Shown: one piece after another, positions 17,689 to 25,646 of the stretch
Layout: each line of letters starts with the position of its first letter
Numbering within the stretch: the stretch's first letter is position 1
Assembly (NCBI RefSeq): GCF_000612665.1
Contig: NZ_HG942076.1
Coordinates: 194,346 to 258,345, forward strand
Direction: 5' to 3'
Length of the DNA stretch: 64,000 bases
Origin: Neobacillus dielmonensis
GTDB taxonomy: Bacteria > Bacillota > Bacilli > Bacillales > Cytobacillaceae
The notes under the pieces: model-generated
The model's input: only the letters and a program-made list of their open reading frames with translations
Databases searched by the model: none
What the model was told of the DNA's origin: nothing
Translations under genes and position numbers: made by a program

Positions 17689-18570
17689 TTAAATCCCTCC
17701 CGTTCTAACAAGTTGTAATTCAGGTGTAATCCAGATTCCTTGTAAATTGGCGTCTTCGATTAGCTGTTTTCCTTTTTCTCCACCGAGCAGGAAGGAGGAC
17801 GTCGAAAAGGCATCGGCCATCATGGCAAATGGGGCCATGACGCTGACACTGACCCATTGGTTGGGTGATTGTTTGGTTTTTGGATTCACAATGTGATGCA
17901 AATCAGCGATTGCCGGATTCCTCCGCTCGTAACTTCCTGATGTGCAGATGGCTTGATTGGTGATTTCAACTGTATCAATTAACTGATCTTTTTGAAACGG
18001 GTGCTGAATCCCGATTTTCCACGGCTGCCCATAAAAATCAAGCCCTCCGGCAAACAGGTCACCGCCAGCGTTAATGAGAAAGCCGTCAAACTCCTTCAAT
18101 TCCTGGGCAGCCAAATCAATGGCAAAACCTTTGGCAACAGCACCCAAATCGATGACCAAAGGTTTTTTTAACAGTAAGGTACGGGGTTGCCGATCCATAA
18201 CGATGTCTTGATACGAAACCGAATCGGCAGCAGGGCTGTCCATTCGGTCTCCCGTTAAATAATGCCGGTTAAATCCGTTTTTCTCCATCACTTTCCCGAC
18301 CGTGGGATCGAATAATCCTTCCGTCATTCTGGCCATTTCAATGGCAAAATGAAGCGGCTCGAAGAAAAAGGGACTGATTTCAACGGGTGTGCCGACATTT
18401 TGGCAGGCCCGCATTAACTCACTAGAAGGGCTAAACCGGCTGCAGGCTTGTTCCACTTGGTAAAAGGCCTGAAACGCCTGATTTATCTTTTCGGCTGCTG
18501 CTTGATTCGATTTTCCTGTAACAACTTGTATATCGACTACAGTATCCATATACAATTTGGTTTTTCTCAT
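17689..18570 (-). CDS. apbE: FAD:protein FMN transferase (ApbE)
   Basis: Transfers FMN from FAD onto a threonine of target proteins; 293 residues. Visible family motifs: MDTVVDI at the start, VIDLGAVAKGFAIDLAAQEL, the flavin-binding FLINAGGDLFAGG, the HHIVNPKT strand, and MMADAFSTSSFLLG with the metal-binding Asp/Thr region. The expected acceptor is the SGAT threonine of the FMN-binding protein encoded 21 bases upstream. No signal peptide or lipobox is seen, so it may act in the cytoplasm; some ApbE proteins are exported. Confidence 0.9.
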   Translation of the reverse strand: MRKTKLYMDTVVDIQVVTGKSNQAAAEKINQAFQAFYQVEQACSRFSPSSELMRACQNVGTPVEISPFFFEPLHFAIEMARMTEGLFDPTVGKVMEKNGFNRHYLTGDRMDSPAADSVSYQDIVMDRQPRTLLLKKPLVIDLGAVAKGFAIDLAAQELKEFDGFLINAGGDLFAGGLDFYGQPWKIGIQHPFQKDQLIDTVEITNQAICTSGSYERRNPAIADLHHIVNPKTKQSPNQWVSVSVMAPFAMMADAFSTSSFLLGGEKGKQLIEDANLQGIWITPELQLVRTGGI

Positions 18571-18591
18571 GGTTTTCCCTCCTTCTTGGCC

Positions 18592-19047
18592 CTATGCGTT
18601 TTGGGCTTGATTCAGGGCCTCTTGTACCGCATCTTGGAAAGCTTCCGTGCTATAGGTGGCCCCGGATACATTTTGGACTTGAGGGCTTTGATTCTGAAGG
18701 ACTTCTTCCGGCAGTCCTACTACGTCACGTTCCGAATAATGCATGGCAAAATCACTGATTTCCACATCGGTGATTTGATCATTTTTTATGGTTACCTGTA
18801 CTTCAATGGAACCACGGCGATTCATTCCCATGCCGGTATAGGTTCCGTCTTTATACCGTGATTGGGTTTGCCTGCTGGTGACGTCAGTGTGAGTGGAAGT
18901 TGGGCTGTTTGATTGAACAAAATTTGCCATATATGGTTTCGGCTGCCCATCAGCCGCCTGCGTTTCTGTCGTATAATACCCAGCAGCATAAACCGCTGCA
19001 ATGGCAGTGGAACATAGAAGGACCCATTTTTTGTCCATTTTTTTCAT
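18592..19047 (-). CDS. Exported FMN-binding domain protein
   Basis: A 151-residue protein with an N-terminal hydrophobic signal/anchor (WVLLCSTAIAAVYAAGYYTT) and a C-terminal FMN_bind domain. The SGATYSTEAF motif gives the threonine that ApbE flavinylates. A linker of about 40 residues rich in Ser/Thr separates them. ATG 19047 is preceded by AGGAGG at good spacing; an earlier in-frame ATG would add 14 charged residues. First gene of a five-gene operon with apbE, an RnfD-like protein and a two-component system. Likely an extracytoplasmic flavin electron carrier. Confidence 0.88.
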   Translation of the reverse strand: MKKMDKKWVLLCSTAIAAVYAAGYYTTETQAADGQPKPYMANFVQSNSPTSTHTDVTSRQTQSRYKDGTYTGMGMNRRGSIEVQVTIKNDQITDVEISDFAMHYSERDVVGLPEEVLQNQSPQVQNVSGATYSTEAFQDAVQEALNQAQNA

Positions 19048-19124
19048 CTCATCATCCTCCTGTTGGATGGCTGAATTCTTTTCACTCATTCAGTCTAACT
19101 CGGGAAGATTAGAATTTTCTTAGA

Positions 19125-19150
19125 AACAGGGAGACGGTTCTTGTGCATGA
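19125..19150. repeat. REP element
   Basis: GGGAGACGGTTCTTGTGCATG, a slightly diverged core. It forms the sequence just beyond the 3' end of the group II intron. Confidence 0.6.
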
Positions 19151-19158
19151 AAGGTAAA

Positions 19159-19594
19159 ATTGAATAAGGGTCGTCATTTCTGACCACCCCTCTCAAAGAG
19201 TCCGTCCGTGCGAAACTTCGCATACGGGCCTCCCCCTCGTTATTGCGATAAAACTCAACCCTAGAAAACTACACTAGATTTTGTCGGATAGACATCTCGT
19301 GCTCTTGGATTACTGCCTTGAGTTCTGATACCGATCTGGTTGGACAAGGTCGGCGAGGCATTCACTCTATCCCTGCCCTCCTAACACTTTTCAGATATTT
19401 GGACCTCCTGTTCTCTCGCACAGTCTCCTGCCTTCATGTCAACTTGGGATTTACAGCTCTGGTCAGAGTTTTTCCTTCCGTCCCTCCGCACCGTTCCTCG
19501 CGGACATCGCACTGTCTGTTAGCTAATATTTCCCGACTGAACGGCAGTCGTATTCAGGACTTTCACCCTAAAGTAGCACGTGGGACATGCGCAC
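19159..19594 (-). ncRNA. ORF-less group II intron (IIC-like)
   Basis: Read on the minus strand it starts GTGCGCATGTCCCACG at 19594 and continues with AGGGTGAAAGTCCTGAATACG, ATTAGCTAACAG and GATGTCCGCGAGGAACG, in the order seen in domain I of group IIC introns. Near the other end the hairpin GAGGCCCGTATGCGAAG/TTTCGCACGGACGGACTC matches domain V, then GAGAGGGGTGGTC/GACGACCCTTATTCAAT matches domain VI with the 3' end. Total about 436 nt, close to a IIC ribozyme without its reverse transcriptase. The GAGC of domain V is imperfect, so self-splicing is uncertain. The upstream exon holds a weak hairpin plus T-run, the usual target. Confidence 0.72.
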
Positions 19595-19704
19595 AAAAGC
19601 AACCGCTTGGATTTTTCCGAGCGCTGTTTGCGTTCCACTGGCACCTGCATGATATGAACAGCCCTCAAGCAAGCCTATTGCAATACTAAAATAATTATAT
19701 TATT

Positions 19705-20085
19705 ATGATGACCCAGGATAACTTATTTTTTGGCAATATGAAACATGTACAATCTTACAATCTTAAAAAGAAAGACTTATATTGGAATGCAGACGGCAGC
19801 GAATTAAACTTCCCATTTGCCGCTGGTTTATACCAATCGTTTGTACCTGTGAAAAACGGAGCGTATTTGGTTACCCATGCAAAAGGCAATTTCTACTTAA
19901 GCTATACTCAGCTTAATAGTGATGGAACGGCAACAATATTAGCGACCATTGATATTCCTGCAAGCCTGGAAATTAAAAATGCTTATATATCTGCAGATAG
20001 CAAAAATGTAAATGTCTATGCCGTAGTGGAATATAAAGGGCAACCAACTATTCAAAAATATACCTACTCTAGGATAGACAATTAA
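19705..20085 (+). CDS. Hypothetical protein, probable C-terminal fragment
   Basis: 126 residues, not recognised. Alternating hydrophobic/polar beta strands with YLSYTQLNSDGTATILATIDIP and NVYAVVEYKGQPTIQKYTY suggest propeller- or beta-sandwich-like blades from a larger secreted protein. There is no credible ribosome site before the ATG pair, no signal peptide, and the upstream neighbour is the group II intron locus, so the 5' part has probably been lost. A true terminator follows at 20205, consistent with an old 3' end. Confidence 0.45.
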   Translation: MMTQDNLFFGNMKHVQSYNLKKKDLYWNADGSELNFPFAAGLYQSFVPVKNGAYLVTHAKGNFYLSYTQLNSDGTATILATIDIPASLEIKNAYISADSKNVNVYAVVEYKGQPTIQKYTYSRIDN

Positions 20086-20204
20086 TAACGTGTAAGCTAA
20101 AAGGTGAGACATCAATACTATCCATAGATAGAACAATCGAAAAAGAGTGCTTTCTCTAAACTGGCACCCGTGTCAGGACATATGAATAAACTAGTCATTG
20201 TGCT

Positions 20205-20245
20205 AAAAGATGATCCTTATATTGGTTAGGGGTCATCTTTTTTTT
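20205..20245 (+). terminator. Terminator
   Basis: AAAGATGATCC pairs with GGGGTCATCTTT, followed by a run of T. Confidence 0.8.
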
Positions 20246-20253
20246 AATTCTAT

Positions 20254-20535
20254 TTACAGTAGGAAAAAGTTGTGTAAATAACCCTTATTGAAATTTGCAC
20301 TTCTACACCTGTGGCCTTTTGGTGCGGAAATGCTACATAGTGAATGACAATCGGTACATTGTTTCTCCCATGTTTCTTGGCAAGGACTCAAATATCCAAG
20401 TCTTTCTTCAAGATATTCTCTTACTACCATACTTTTAAATTCATCATTATATTTCCCATAAACAACACCCCAAAAGCCAGAGTTTACTCTAACTTTTCGG
20501 GTGCAGTACATTCTTCTTTTGTGTCGTTGCCACAA
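20254..20535 (-). pseudogene. Frameshifted IS3-family OrfA remnant
   Basis: The reading frame contains GKYNDEFKSMVVREYLEERLGY, the N-terminus of IS3-type OrfA. Immediately after, the homologous continuation VLAKKHG lies in another frame, showing a small indel. No OrfB (DDE domain) follows; the copy is a 5' relic ending against REP sequence on its upstream side at 20526. Confidence 0.6.
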
Positions 20536-20599
20536 GAACCGTCCCCGTGGTATCCCCTTGAACTTGCCGGATCCAATAGAACCGTCCCTGTGGTATCAA
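20526..20599. repeat. Double REP element overlapping pssA stop
   Basis: Two direct copies of AGAACCGTCCC[CT]GTGGTAT. The second copy's edge supplies the TGA of pssA. Confidence 0.85.
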
Positions 20600-21087
20600 A
20601 GTTTTTTAACTCTAATAGGGGTTACCATTAAGAGTGCAAGGATTAAGGTAATCCATGCGTTGCTATAGGAAAAGAACCCCATTGCGGCAAGCGGCAATCC
20701 AGCGGCAGGAATAGGCAATCCACTAAAGTATCCAATGGTTGGTTTCACATTAAACCGAGCCAATCTTAATGCCCCCATGATGGGGAAAAGGATAAACGCC
20801 AAGGAAGTTAGAAGTGACGGAGCTGCTATTGTATGAAATATAAGTGCAGGCGCAACACCAAAACTAACAATATCCGCTAAAGAGTCCAATTGTACACCCA
20901 ATTCACTGTTAACTTTTAATCCTCTCGCAACCCTTCCATCAAGCAGGTCAAAAATAGCTGAACAGAATATAAATACCGAGGAGAATTCTATAAAGCCGCT
21001 CATATTAAAGGTGATGGAAAGAACGCCGCACAATAAATTTCCCATTGTAAAAAAGTTTGGTACCGCTTTTGCTACTTGAGTTAACAA
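20596..21087 (-). CDS. pssA: CDP-diacylglycerol-serine O-phosphatidyltransferase
   Basis: Makes phosphatidylserine from CDP-diacylglycerol and serine in the membrane. 163 residues with about six hydrophobic segments. The CDP-alcohol phosphotransferase motif is complete: DGRVAR, eight residues, G, three residues, D, three residues, D (LLDGRVARGLK through LDSLAD). The start is taken as TTG 21087 because AGGAGG lies 7 bases before it; the frame is open to 21111 but that part covers the ribosome site itself. The stop codon lies in REP sequence. No psd gene is adjacent. Confidence 0.88.
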   Translation of the reverse strand: MLTQVAKAVPNFFTMGNLLCGVLSITFNMSGFIEFSSVFIFCSAIFDLLDGRVARGLKVNSELGVQLDSLADIVSFGVAPALIFHTIAAPSLLTSLAFILFPIMGALRLARFNVKPTIGYFSGLPIPAAGLPLAAMGFFSYSNAWITLILALLMVTPIRVKKL

Positions 21088-21246
21088 AATTGTTCCTCCT
21101 GACTTTAACAAAACCGCTCATATAATTAGCATTTTCTATAAATTCTACAGTTATTCTCCAAAAGATAAATATAGAATCAAGAATCTTTGTTCTCCAGTGC
21201 TTAACAGTAGTAGGTACCCAATTTTCTCAAAGCAGTGTTAGCTAGG

Positions 21247-21314
21247 TGACCAGAGGGACGGTTCCTGTGCTTCAAAAGTAAAAAATGAAGCAGGAGAACT
21301 GTCACCCTGCTTCA
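21247..21314. repeat. REP-like hairpin
   Basis: GTGACCAGAGGGACGGTTC and a converging GGAGAACTGTCACC, separated by GTGCTTC/GAAGCAG. It ends beside the stop of the DUF5661 pseudogene. Confidence 0.65.
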
Positions 21315-21316
21315 AA

Positions 21317-21709
21317 TTATTTGTTCCAATAGGCTTTTGCTTCTTGCTCGAGTACTTTTAATCTTTTGTAGTAGTCAGGGAATTCGTTAAGGTGAGCTAG
21401 TGCAATTTTTCCTGTAATGATTGGATTATCATCAGAAACATTGGTTTGGCTGGATACTTTTCCATGTTCAAGCTCTGTATTTACTCCCATCCAAAACTCA
21501 TCTAGATCAAATTTAACTTTGTTAAAGTCAATCCCTAACAGTAATGCTATTGCTGCTGCTTCTTCTTTAGAAAAGGATTTAGCCCTTGTTGGATAACGAT
21601 TATTTTTATAAATGTTTGGTCTTTCGCTGGTTGGATATGGATAGTGTGAACCAGAATTATAATAATTGAAGTGGTTAGAATATGATTATTATAGTAAGAC
21701 AAAACTCAT
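21317..21709 (-). pseudogene. Broken DUF5661 family gene
   Basis: A minus-strand frame from 21685 to 21317 encodes a DUF5661-like protein: SFSKEEAAAIALLLGIDF, KVKFDLDEFWMGVNTELEHG and TGKIALAHLNEFPDYYKRL. It has no start codon. An ATG at 21709 with GGGGTG is in frame but is followed by two stops after six codons; between them SYYNNH is readable in another frame, pointing to two compensating small indels. Either a pseudogene or a sequencing problem. The 21720-22030 stretch upstream holds only a GC-rich hairpin at 21964-21987. Confidence 0.6.
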
Positions 21710-21963
21710 CACCCCTAGTAAGCTAGTTATCACACTATACGTTAGTTACCTGTTTATGAGCATGTTTACCAAAGGTAAAACAAATCCTAACCTGCTTCAT
21801 TAGCACAATTCAAAAAGGCTGCCGCAACAACCTGATTATTGAAGTAAAGCCCCCTATAGTTTCTGTACAAAAATCCTTTATGCTGCTGTGTCATTAGCTA
21901 GGTAAAAAAATCCCCTTTTATTGCTTCAGCTTCGTTAATCTTTTCACCATTAGCTTGAACAGA

Positions 21964-21996
21964 GGAAGCCCGCAATTACGGGCTTCCCCCTTTAAA
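21964..21996. terminator. Isolated hairpin
   Basis: GGAAGCCCG pairs with CGGGCTTCC round a 6-base loop; a CCCTTT run follows. No intact gene ends here on the plus strand; it may belong to a lost gene. Confidence 0.4.
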
Positions 21997-22242
21997 CAAC
22001 TTAATGGTTTCGATTCTCTTTTTTAAAAAATTTAATACCATAGACAACAATTTAAATGTTCAACATGGCATTTATAATAGGTTGGCCCAGTAAACGGTCC
22101 CTGCATAGCTGTTTGATTAATTATATCCGAAAACTGGCAGCAGCGAGCCTTCGGTTTCTGCCTTTTAAACCAAATAAAAACGTCGAAAGTACTTAGGATC
22201 CCTTCAGGAAGTGATTTAGAGAGGAGTTTACTTCCCAGAAGG

Positions 22243-22830
22243 CTAATAGTTCTTCCCCACTGCGTACCCAACCATCTTCATGTACTCTGTAAGGGTATGC
22301 ATGATACTTTTGTTATTGCTCCACCACCGTTCCGGGTTAAAATTCCGGTCCTTAGCTCCCGCATAATAAAGCTTGATTGTTGTATCCTTAAACTCACGGT
22401 CAAAAATCAGTTTGACCCGTTTCATATGATAATTGGAGGAAACCACGATGACCGAACTAAAGTTATAGGGTTGAATCACCCGCTTAGTAAACTGTGCATT
22501 CTCATAGGTACTATCTGAAAGGTCTTCCAGGATAATTGCCTTTTTTGGAACCCCGAGCTTTATGGCATGCTCCTTCATTAACTCAGCAGCAGTCACATCG
22601 TTGTAGATGGGGCCGCCGGAAATGACAAAATACTTTCCGTATCCTGTTCGGTAGAGTTCCGCCGCCCGTTCCACTCGTTCCCCACGGTCGCCGCTCAACA
22701 CAATAATCGCATCTGACTTTTGGATGGAATCCTCAATCAAAAGAAACTTGCCGGCATTTAGGATAAAAACAATCAGCAATACTAAGATAACAACAATAAG
22801 TCCTATTAATATAGCACTACGTCTTCTCAC
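22243..22830 (-). CDS. YdcF/SanA-like membrane protein (DUF218)
   Basis: 195 residues: one N-terminal membrane segment (about 7-27), then a DUF218 alpha/beta domain facing outwards. Family patterns are AIIVLSGDRGERVERAAELYRTG, YFVISGG, DSTYENAQF and VIVVSSNYHMKRVKLIF with the conserved acidic and HxxR residues. DUF218 proteins (SanA, ElyC, YdcF) are linked to envelope maintenance; the reaction is unknown. Monocistronic. Confidence 0.88.
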   Translation of the reverse strand: MRRRSAILIGLIVVILVLLIVFILNAGKFLLIEDSIQKSDAIIVLSGDRGERVERAAELYRTGYGKYFVISGGPIYNDVTAAELMKEHAIKLGVPKKAIILEDLSDSTYENAQFTKRVIQPYNFSSVIVVSSNYHMKRVKLIFDREFKDTTIKLYYAGAKDRNFNPERWWSNNKSIMHTLTEYMKMVGYAVGKNY

Positions 22831-23059
22831 AATATTCCACCCTCACATTTATGCATTATCACACTCGTAATTCCGATTCTCTTCTATATAAGGATAATTT
22901 TACCACAACCTATTACCCAGTATTTCATTCGATTATAAAAAAATATTACACTAGCTATCTGCCGTTTTTATACAAGTCCGGTGTAATTGCCTTTTTTCCA
23001 TCCCCCTGTCCTTTTACCCTCTAAATCTATATATAAAAGGCGAAAGGAGGTGAGGCGAT

Positions 23060-23278
23060 ATGGCACAAGGATTCCTTGAAAGCACAAAGCTTCGTTTAGT
23101 TTTTCAAACGGGGATGGATGACGAAGGCAAGCCGATTCTAAGGTCCAAGACGTTCAGCAACGTCACCAAGGCTGCCACAGCTGATCAGTTGTATCAAGCT
23201 GCCAATGCTCTCTCTGTTTTGTCTATCGATCAGTTAAACAAAGTGGAACGCAATGACAGTACGGAAATTATGGGGTAA
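23060..23278 (+). CDS. DUF1659 family protein, copy 1
   Basis: 72 residues; DUF1659 signature KLRLVFQTGMDDEGKPI then RSKTFSNV and TADQLYQAANAL. Function unknown in the family. Strong ribosome site AAAGGAGGTGAGG. The sequence before it (TATATAAAAGGCGAAAGG) is also conserved before copy 2 at 60679, marking a shared promoter/leader. About 90% identical to copy 2 (7 differences in 72). First gene of a DUF1659-DUF2922-YvrJ cassette. Confidence 0.92.
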   Translation: MAQGFLESTKLRLVFQTGMDDEGKPILRSKTFSNVTKAATADQLYQAANALSVLSIDQLNKVERNDSTEIMG

Positions 23279-23315
23279 TGACACGGGGAAAATGTAACGA
23301 CGGGAGGTGAAGAAA

Positions 23316-23534
23316 ATGGCAAAAACATTGGAATTGCAATTTGGCACAGAGTTTGGAAAAACGGCCCGGATCTCGGTCGAAAATCCGAAGGAACCGGTCG
23401 ATGAAGAAGCCGTAAAACAATCCATGGCACAAATCATTGCAGCCGACATATTCGTAACAGCCAGCGGCAAGCTAGTTGCCGCGAAAGGTGCAAGAGTCAT
23501 CGACCGCAATGTCGTGGAATACGAACTAGCATAA
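23316..23534 (+). CDS. DUF2922 family protein, copy 1
   Basis: 72 residues; DUF2922 pattern KTLELQFGTEFGKTARISV, NPKEPVDE, SGKLVAAKGARVIDR. Function unknown. The start is ATG 23316 after GGGAGGTG. 37 bases after the DUF1659 gene, clearly one transcript, and followed by a hairpin terminator. About 89% identical to copy 2 (8 differences in 72). A degenerate relic of the same gene's 3' end lies at 56232. Confidence 0.92.
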   Translation: MAKTLELQFGTEFGKTARISVENPKEPVDEEAVKQSMAQIIAADIFVTASGKLVAAKGARVIDRNVVEYELA

Positions 23535-23546
23535 GATGAAAGATCG

Positions 23547-23580
23547 GAGAGGCCGGATTCAGCAGAAACCGGTCTTTTTT
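23547..23580 (+). terminator. Terminator after DUF2922 copy 1
   Basis: GGCCGG..TTC pairs with GAAACCGGTC and runs into six T. Confidence 0.8.
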
Positions 23581-23584
23581 ATGG

Positions 23585-23621
23585 TAGCCAGAGGGAGCCA
23601 GAGGGACGGTTCTCGTGGTCC
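23585..23621. repeat. REP element inside the cassette
   Basis: CCAGAGGGACGGTTCTCGTGG preceded by a 10-bp tandem GCCAGAGGGA unit. The same position in the second cassette (61205) also carries a REP. Confidence 0.85.
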
Positions 23622-23653
23622 TAACAGATTAATAGAGAAAGGAGTGAACAGCC

Positions 23654-23791
23654 GTGGAACAGATTATTCCGCTCATCAGCGAGGTGGGCTTTCCCATCGT
23701 AGTGACCCTATATCTGCTTTACCGAATTGAATCAAAGCTCGATTTAGTGGTCCAGTCGATCCAGAGTCTTCCCGAACGAATGAAGGGATGA
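23654..23791 (+). CDS. YvrJ family small membrane protein, copy 1
   Basis: 45 residues from GTG 23654 behind GAAAGGAG. One membrane segment (GFPIVVTLYLLYRI) followed by a short amphipathic tail ending SLPERMKG. Matches the YvrJ family of Bacillus; function unknown. It differs from the copy at 61262 at one residue. Third member of the cassette, separated from DUF2922 by a terminator and a REP. Confidence 0.85.
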   Translation: MEQIIPLISEVGFPIVVTLYLLYRIESKLDLVVQSIQSLPERMKG

Positions 23792-23854
23792 CAAAATTTC
23801 CTGACGAGGCTATTCCTACTAAGGATTGCAGTTCTTTTTTGGGGAGGCCCCTCT

Positions 23855-23898
23855 AAAAAATAAGGCTGAGTTCATTGTAGAACCCAGCCTTATTTTTT
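23855..23898. terminator. Bidirectional terminator
   Basis: AAAAAATAAGGCTGAGTTC pairs with GAACCCAGCCTTATTTTTT. It serves YvrJ on the plus strand and the membrane protein on the minus strand. Confidence 0.9.
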
Positions 23899-23914
23899 GC
23901 AGAATGTTCGTTCC

Positions 23915-24316
23915 TTAAGCCTTAAAATTACTTCTTGCATTAGGTATGGAGCTTGCCTTTAATGTCTTAAATAGGTTTACTGTAAATAGAAGTGTGCCAA
24001 CCACAACTGCTAAGGAACCGACAATCATGACAGGAAGTGCAGCGGAAATGCCCCAAGACTCACAAAACAAGCCAATTACCATAACAGGCAATCCGATATT
24101 ATGAAGCCAGAAATGAGTTTTAGCTAATTTGGTATCAGCCGCAAATGGATAAATGGAATAAATGATGCCAAATAAGGCGGTTGAAACCCAGCCCAACAAA
24201 TTGATATGGGCATGCATAGAGGTATATCGAAAATCATGAATGATTCCCATGGTCATCCCTACTAAAACCCCTATTGAAAAATAGACTGCTGCAATTTTGA
24301 TCAGTGTTTTCCCCAT
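23915..24316 (-). CDS. Four-helix membrane protein, cytochrome oxidase subunit I-like fragment family
   Basis: 133 residues with four hydrophobic segments. HAHINLLGWVSTALFGIIYSIYP resembles the haem-ligand helix of cytochrome oxidase/NnrS-type proteins, and short proteins of this type are common in Bacillus. It probably binds haem or senses NO/O2; this is inferred from the His-rich helix only. The start is ATG 24316 behind AAGGGG; the open frame extends 13 codons further without a ribosome site. Confidence 0.7.
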   Translation of the reverse strand: MGKTLIKIAAVYFSIGVLVGMTMGIIHDFRYTSMHAHINLLGWVSTALFGIIYSIYPFAADTKLAKTHFWLHNIGLPVMVIGLFCESWGISAALPVMIVGSLAVVVGTLLFTVNLFKTLKASSIPNARSNFKA

Positions 24317-24440
24317 TATTTTTCCCCTTTTTCTAGTTTTTACTATAAACACCATAAAATTATACTATAAATCTATATATATAAAATATTTTTCAGTTCT
24401 TTTTCTATAACTTTTTTACAATTTTCGGTATTCATTAGTG

Positions 24441-24492
24441 CCACAGGGCTACACAGGGCTACACAGGGATCCACAGGGACGGTTCTCGTGGT
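24441..24492. repeat. REP with 10-bp tandem expansion
   Basis: Three tandem units of (C/A)CACAGGG(C/A)T precede ACAGGGACGGTTCTCGTGG, apparently slippage copies of the REP edge. Confidence 0.85.
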
Positions 24493-24621
24493 TCTTTTTG
24501 GGAAGAAAAAAGGATTAGAAAGTCTCCTAATCCCTACTTAGTCATGTTGAGCCTGCCTTACTTCATGAATGAATCTTTCTCGGCTTTATACCAATGGAAG
24601 CCACTACAGATAATCAGGCAG

Positions 24622-24815
24622 TTATTTGGTTTCTGAGCTGAGTTTTTCAATCTCCTCTCGAGTCAACCCAGTCAATTCAGCAATTTCTTGTGTTGACTTG
24701 CCCTTTTCTTTCATTTTTTTGCAACCATTCTTATCGCTTCCATTTTTCCCTCTTGTCTTCCTTCTTTTTTCCCCAGTTCTCTCCCCCGTCTCTCATAAGA
24801 ATTGATAATCTCCAT
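24622..24815 (-). pseudogene. C-terminal remnant of Rpn/PD-(D/E)XK transposase_31-type nuclease
   Basis: Minus-strand frames read MEIINSYERRGRELGKKEG, QEGKMEAIRMVAKK, then after a one-base shift KEKGKSTQEIAELTGLTREE and IEKL. This charged, Gly-Lys-Glu-rich helix followed by a small HTH-like tail is the typical C-terminus of Rpn-family recombination-promoting nucleases. The catalytic domain is absent: its place is taken by a REP and the RAYT gene. Confidence 0.6.
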
Positions 24816-24818
24816 TGG

Positions 24819-24844
24819 GAACCACAGGGACGGTTCTCTCGGTC
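24819..24844. repeat. REP element flanking the RAYT gene (3' side)
   Basis: ACCACAGGGACGGTTCTCTCGG, 22 bases beyond the RAYT stop. Confidence 0.85.
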
Positions 24845-24866
24845 TCAACCTAACTCCCATCTTCAC

Positions 24867-25646
24867 CTACGCTTTTGAAATCAGCTTCCGTGAAACGCCC
24901 AGGATTCTTGCTGTTTGGCGCTGCGACAACCCTTTAATTCCTTTTGTTTTCTTGAAAATTTCCTTTCTTTTGTTTCTCGACAAACTTTTAACTTGGGCAA
25001 TTTCAATCCCATTTAGCAGTATCTTAATTGCTTCCCTTGCTTCCTCATCCGTCAGTTTTGAACCTTTTATCTCGTATTCCAGACACTGGTCTTCATTAAC
25101 AGTTTCATTAAATTCTCGAAATCGCTCTCTGGCCAGCTTCCGATTCTCTGAAAACTTTTCCAAAATGAAATCTGGATCCAGCAGGTCCCTTGCAGTTTTA
25201 TCCCCTATACCGTTATAGGCAAGATAGCTGCTCCACCTCCATTCCGCTACTTTTTCGACCATTCCGGCCTTTAACGGATTTTGGTGGATATACCTAACCA
25301 CGGTAAAGAGATAGGGTTCGGTTTCTACATTCTCGCTGTGGAACCGATCCTGAAAAAGATGACCGCAAGTTCCATACCTCAGGTTATAACAAGAGACAAA
25401 ACTGATACCAATCCGTTTCAGCGTAACCGATACATCCTCATCCCCTTCTCGAATCAGAAGATGTACGTGATTGCTCATCAAACACCACCCATAGACTCCC
25501 ATATTCGTTTTCAACTTATATTTATGTAAAATATCAAGGAAGTTTTGGAAATCACGGTCGTCGTGGAAGATCTCCTGTCTATTGGCCCCTCTCCACACAA
25601 TATGGTAGATACCACTGCGGCTCTTTTTTCTAGCTTTACGAGGCAT
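24867..25646 (-). CDS. REP-associated tyrosine transposase (RAYT, Y1/HUH)
   Basis: About 260 residues. Transposase_17-type HUH domain: PRKARKKSRSGIYHIVWRG at the N-terminus, the metal-binding HUH motif in SNHVHLLIREGD, and the catalytic tyrosine region SCYNLRYGTCGHLFQDRF, then FTVVRYIHQNPLKAGMV and WRWSSYLAY. The C-terminal 60 residues (LSQRQTARILGVSRKLISK) form a helix-turn-helix found in some RAYT groups. RAYTs are single-copy relatives of IS200/IS605 TnpA that nick and move REP hairpins. REP copies flank it at 24819 and 25975, and more than 30 copies populate the window. Start chosen at the PRKARK methionine; ribosome site weak. Confidence 0.9.
   Translation of the reverse strand: MPRKARKKSRSGIYHIVWRGANRQEIFHDDRDFQNFLDILHKYKLKTNMGVYGWCLMSNHVHLLIREGDEDVSVTLKRIGISFVSCYNLRYGTCGHLFQDRFHSENVETEPYLFTVVRYIHQNPLKAGMVEKVAEWRWSSYLAYNGIGDKTARDLLDPDFILEKFSENRKLARERFREFNETVNEDQCLEYEIKGSKLTDEEAREAIKILLNGIEIAQVKSLSRNKRKEIFKKTKGIKGLSQRQTARILGVSRKLISKA

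Noticed and set aside
19318..19689. Plus-strand ORF of 123 residues
   Set aside because: It is the antisense of the group II intron; no start signal and no protein similarity recognised.
22032..22271. Minus-strand ORF of 79 residues overlapping the YdcF gene
   Set aside because: No ribosome site, overlaps a solid gene by 29 bases and shows no family pattern.
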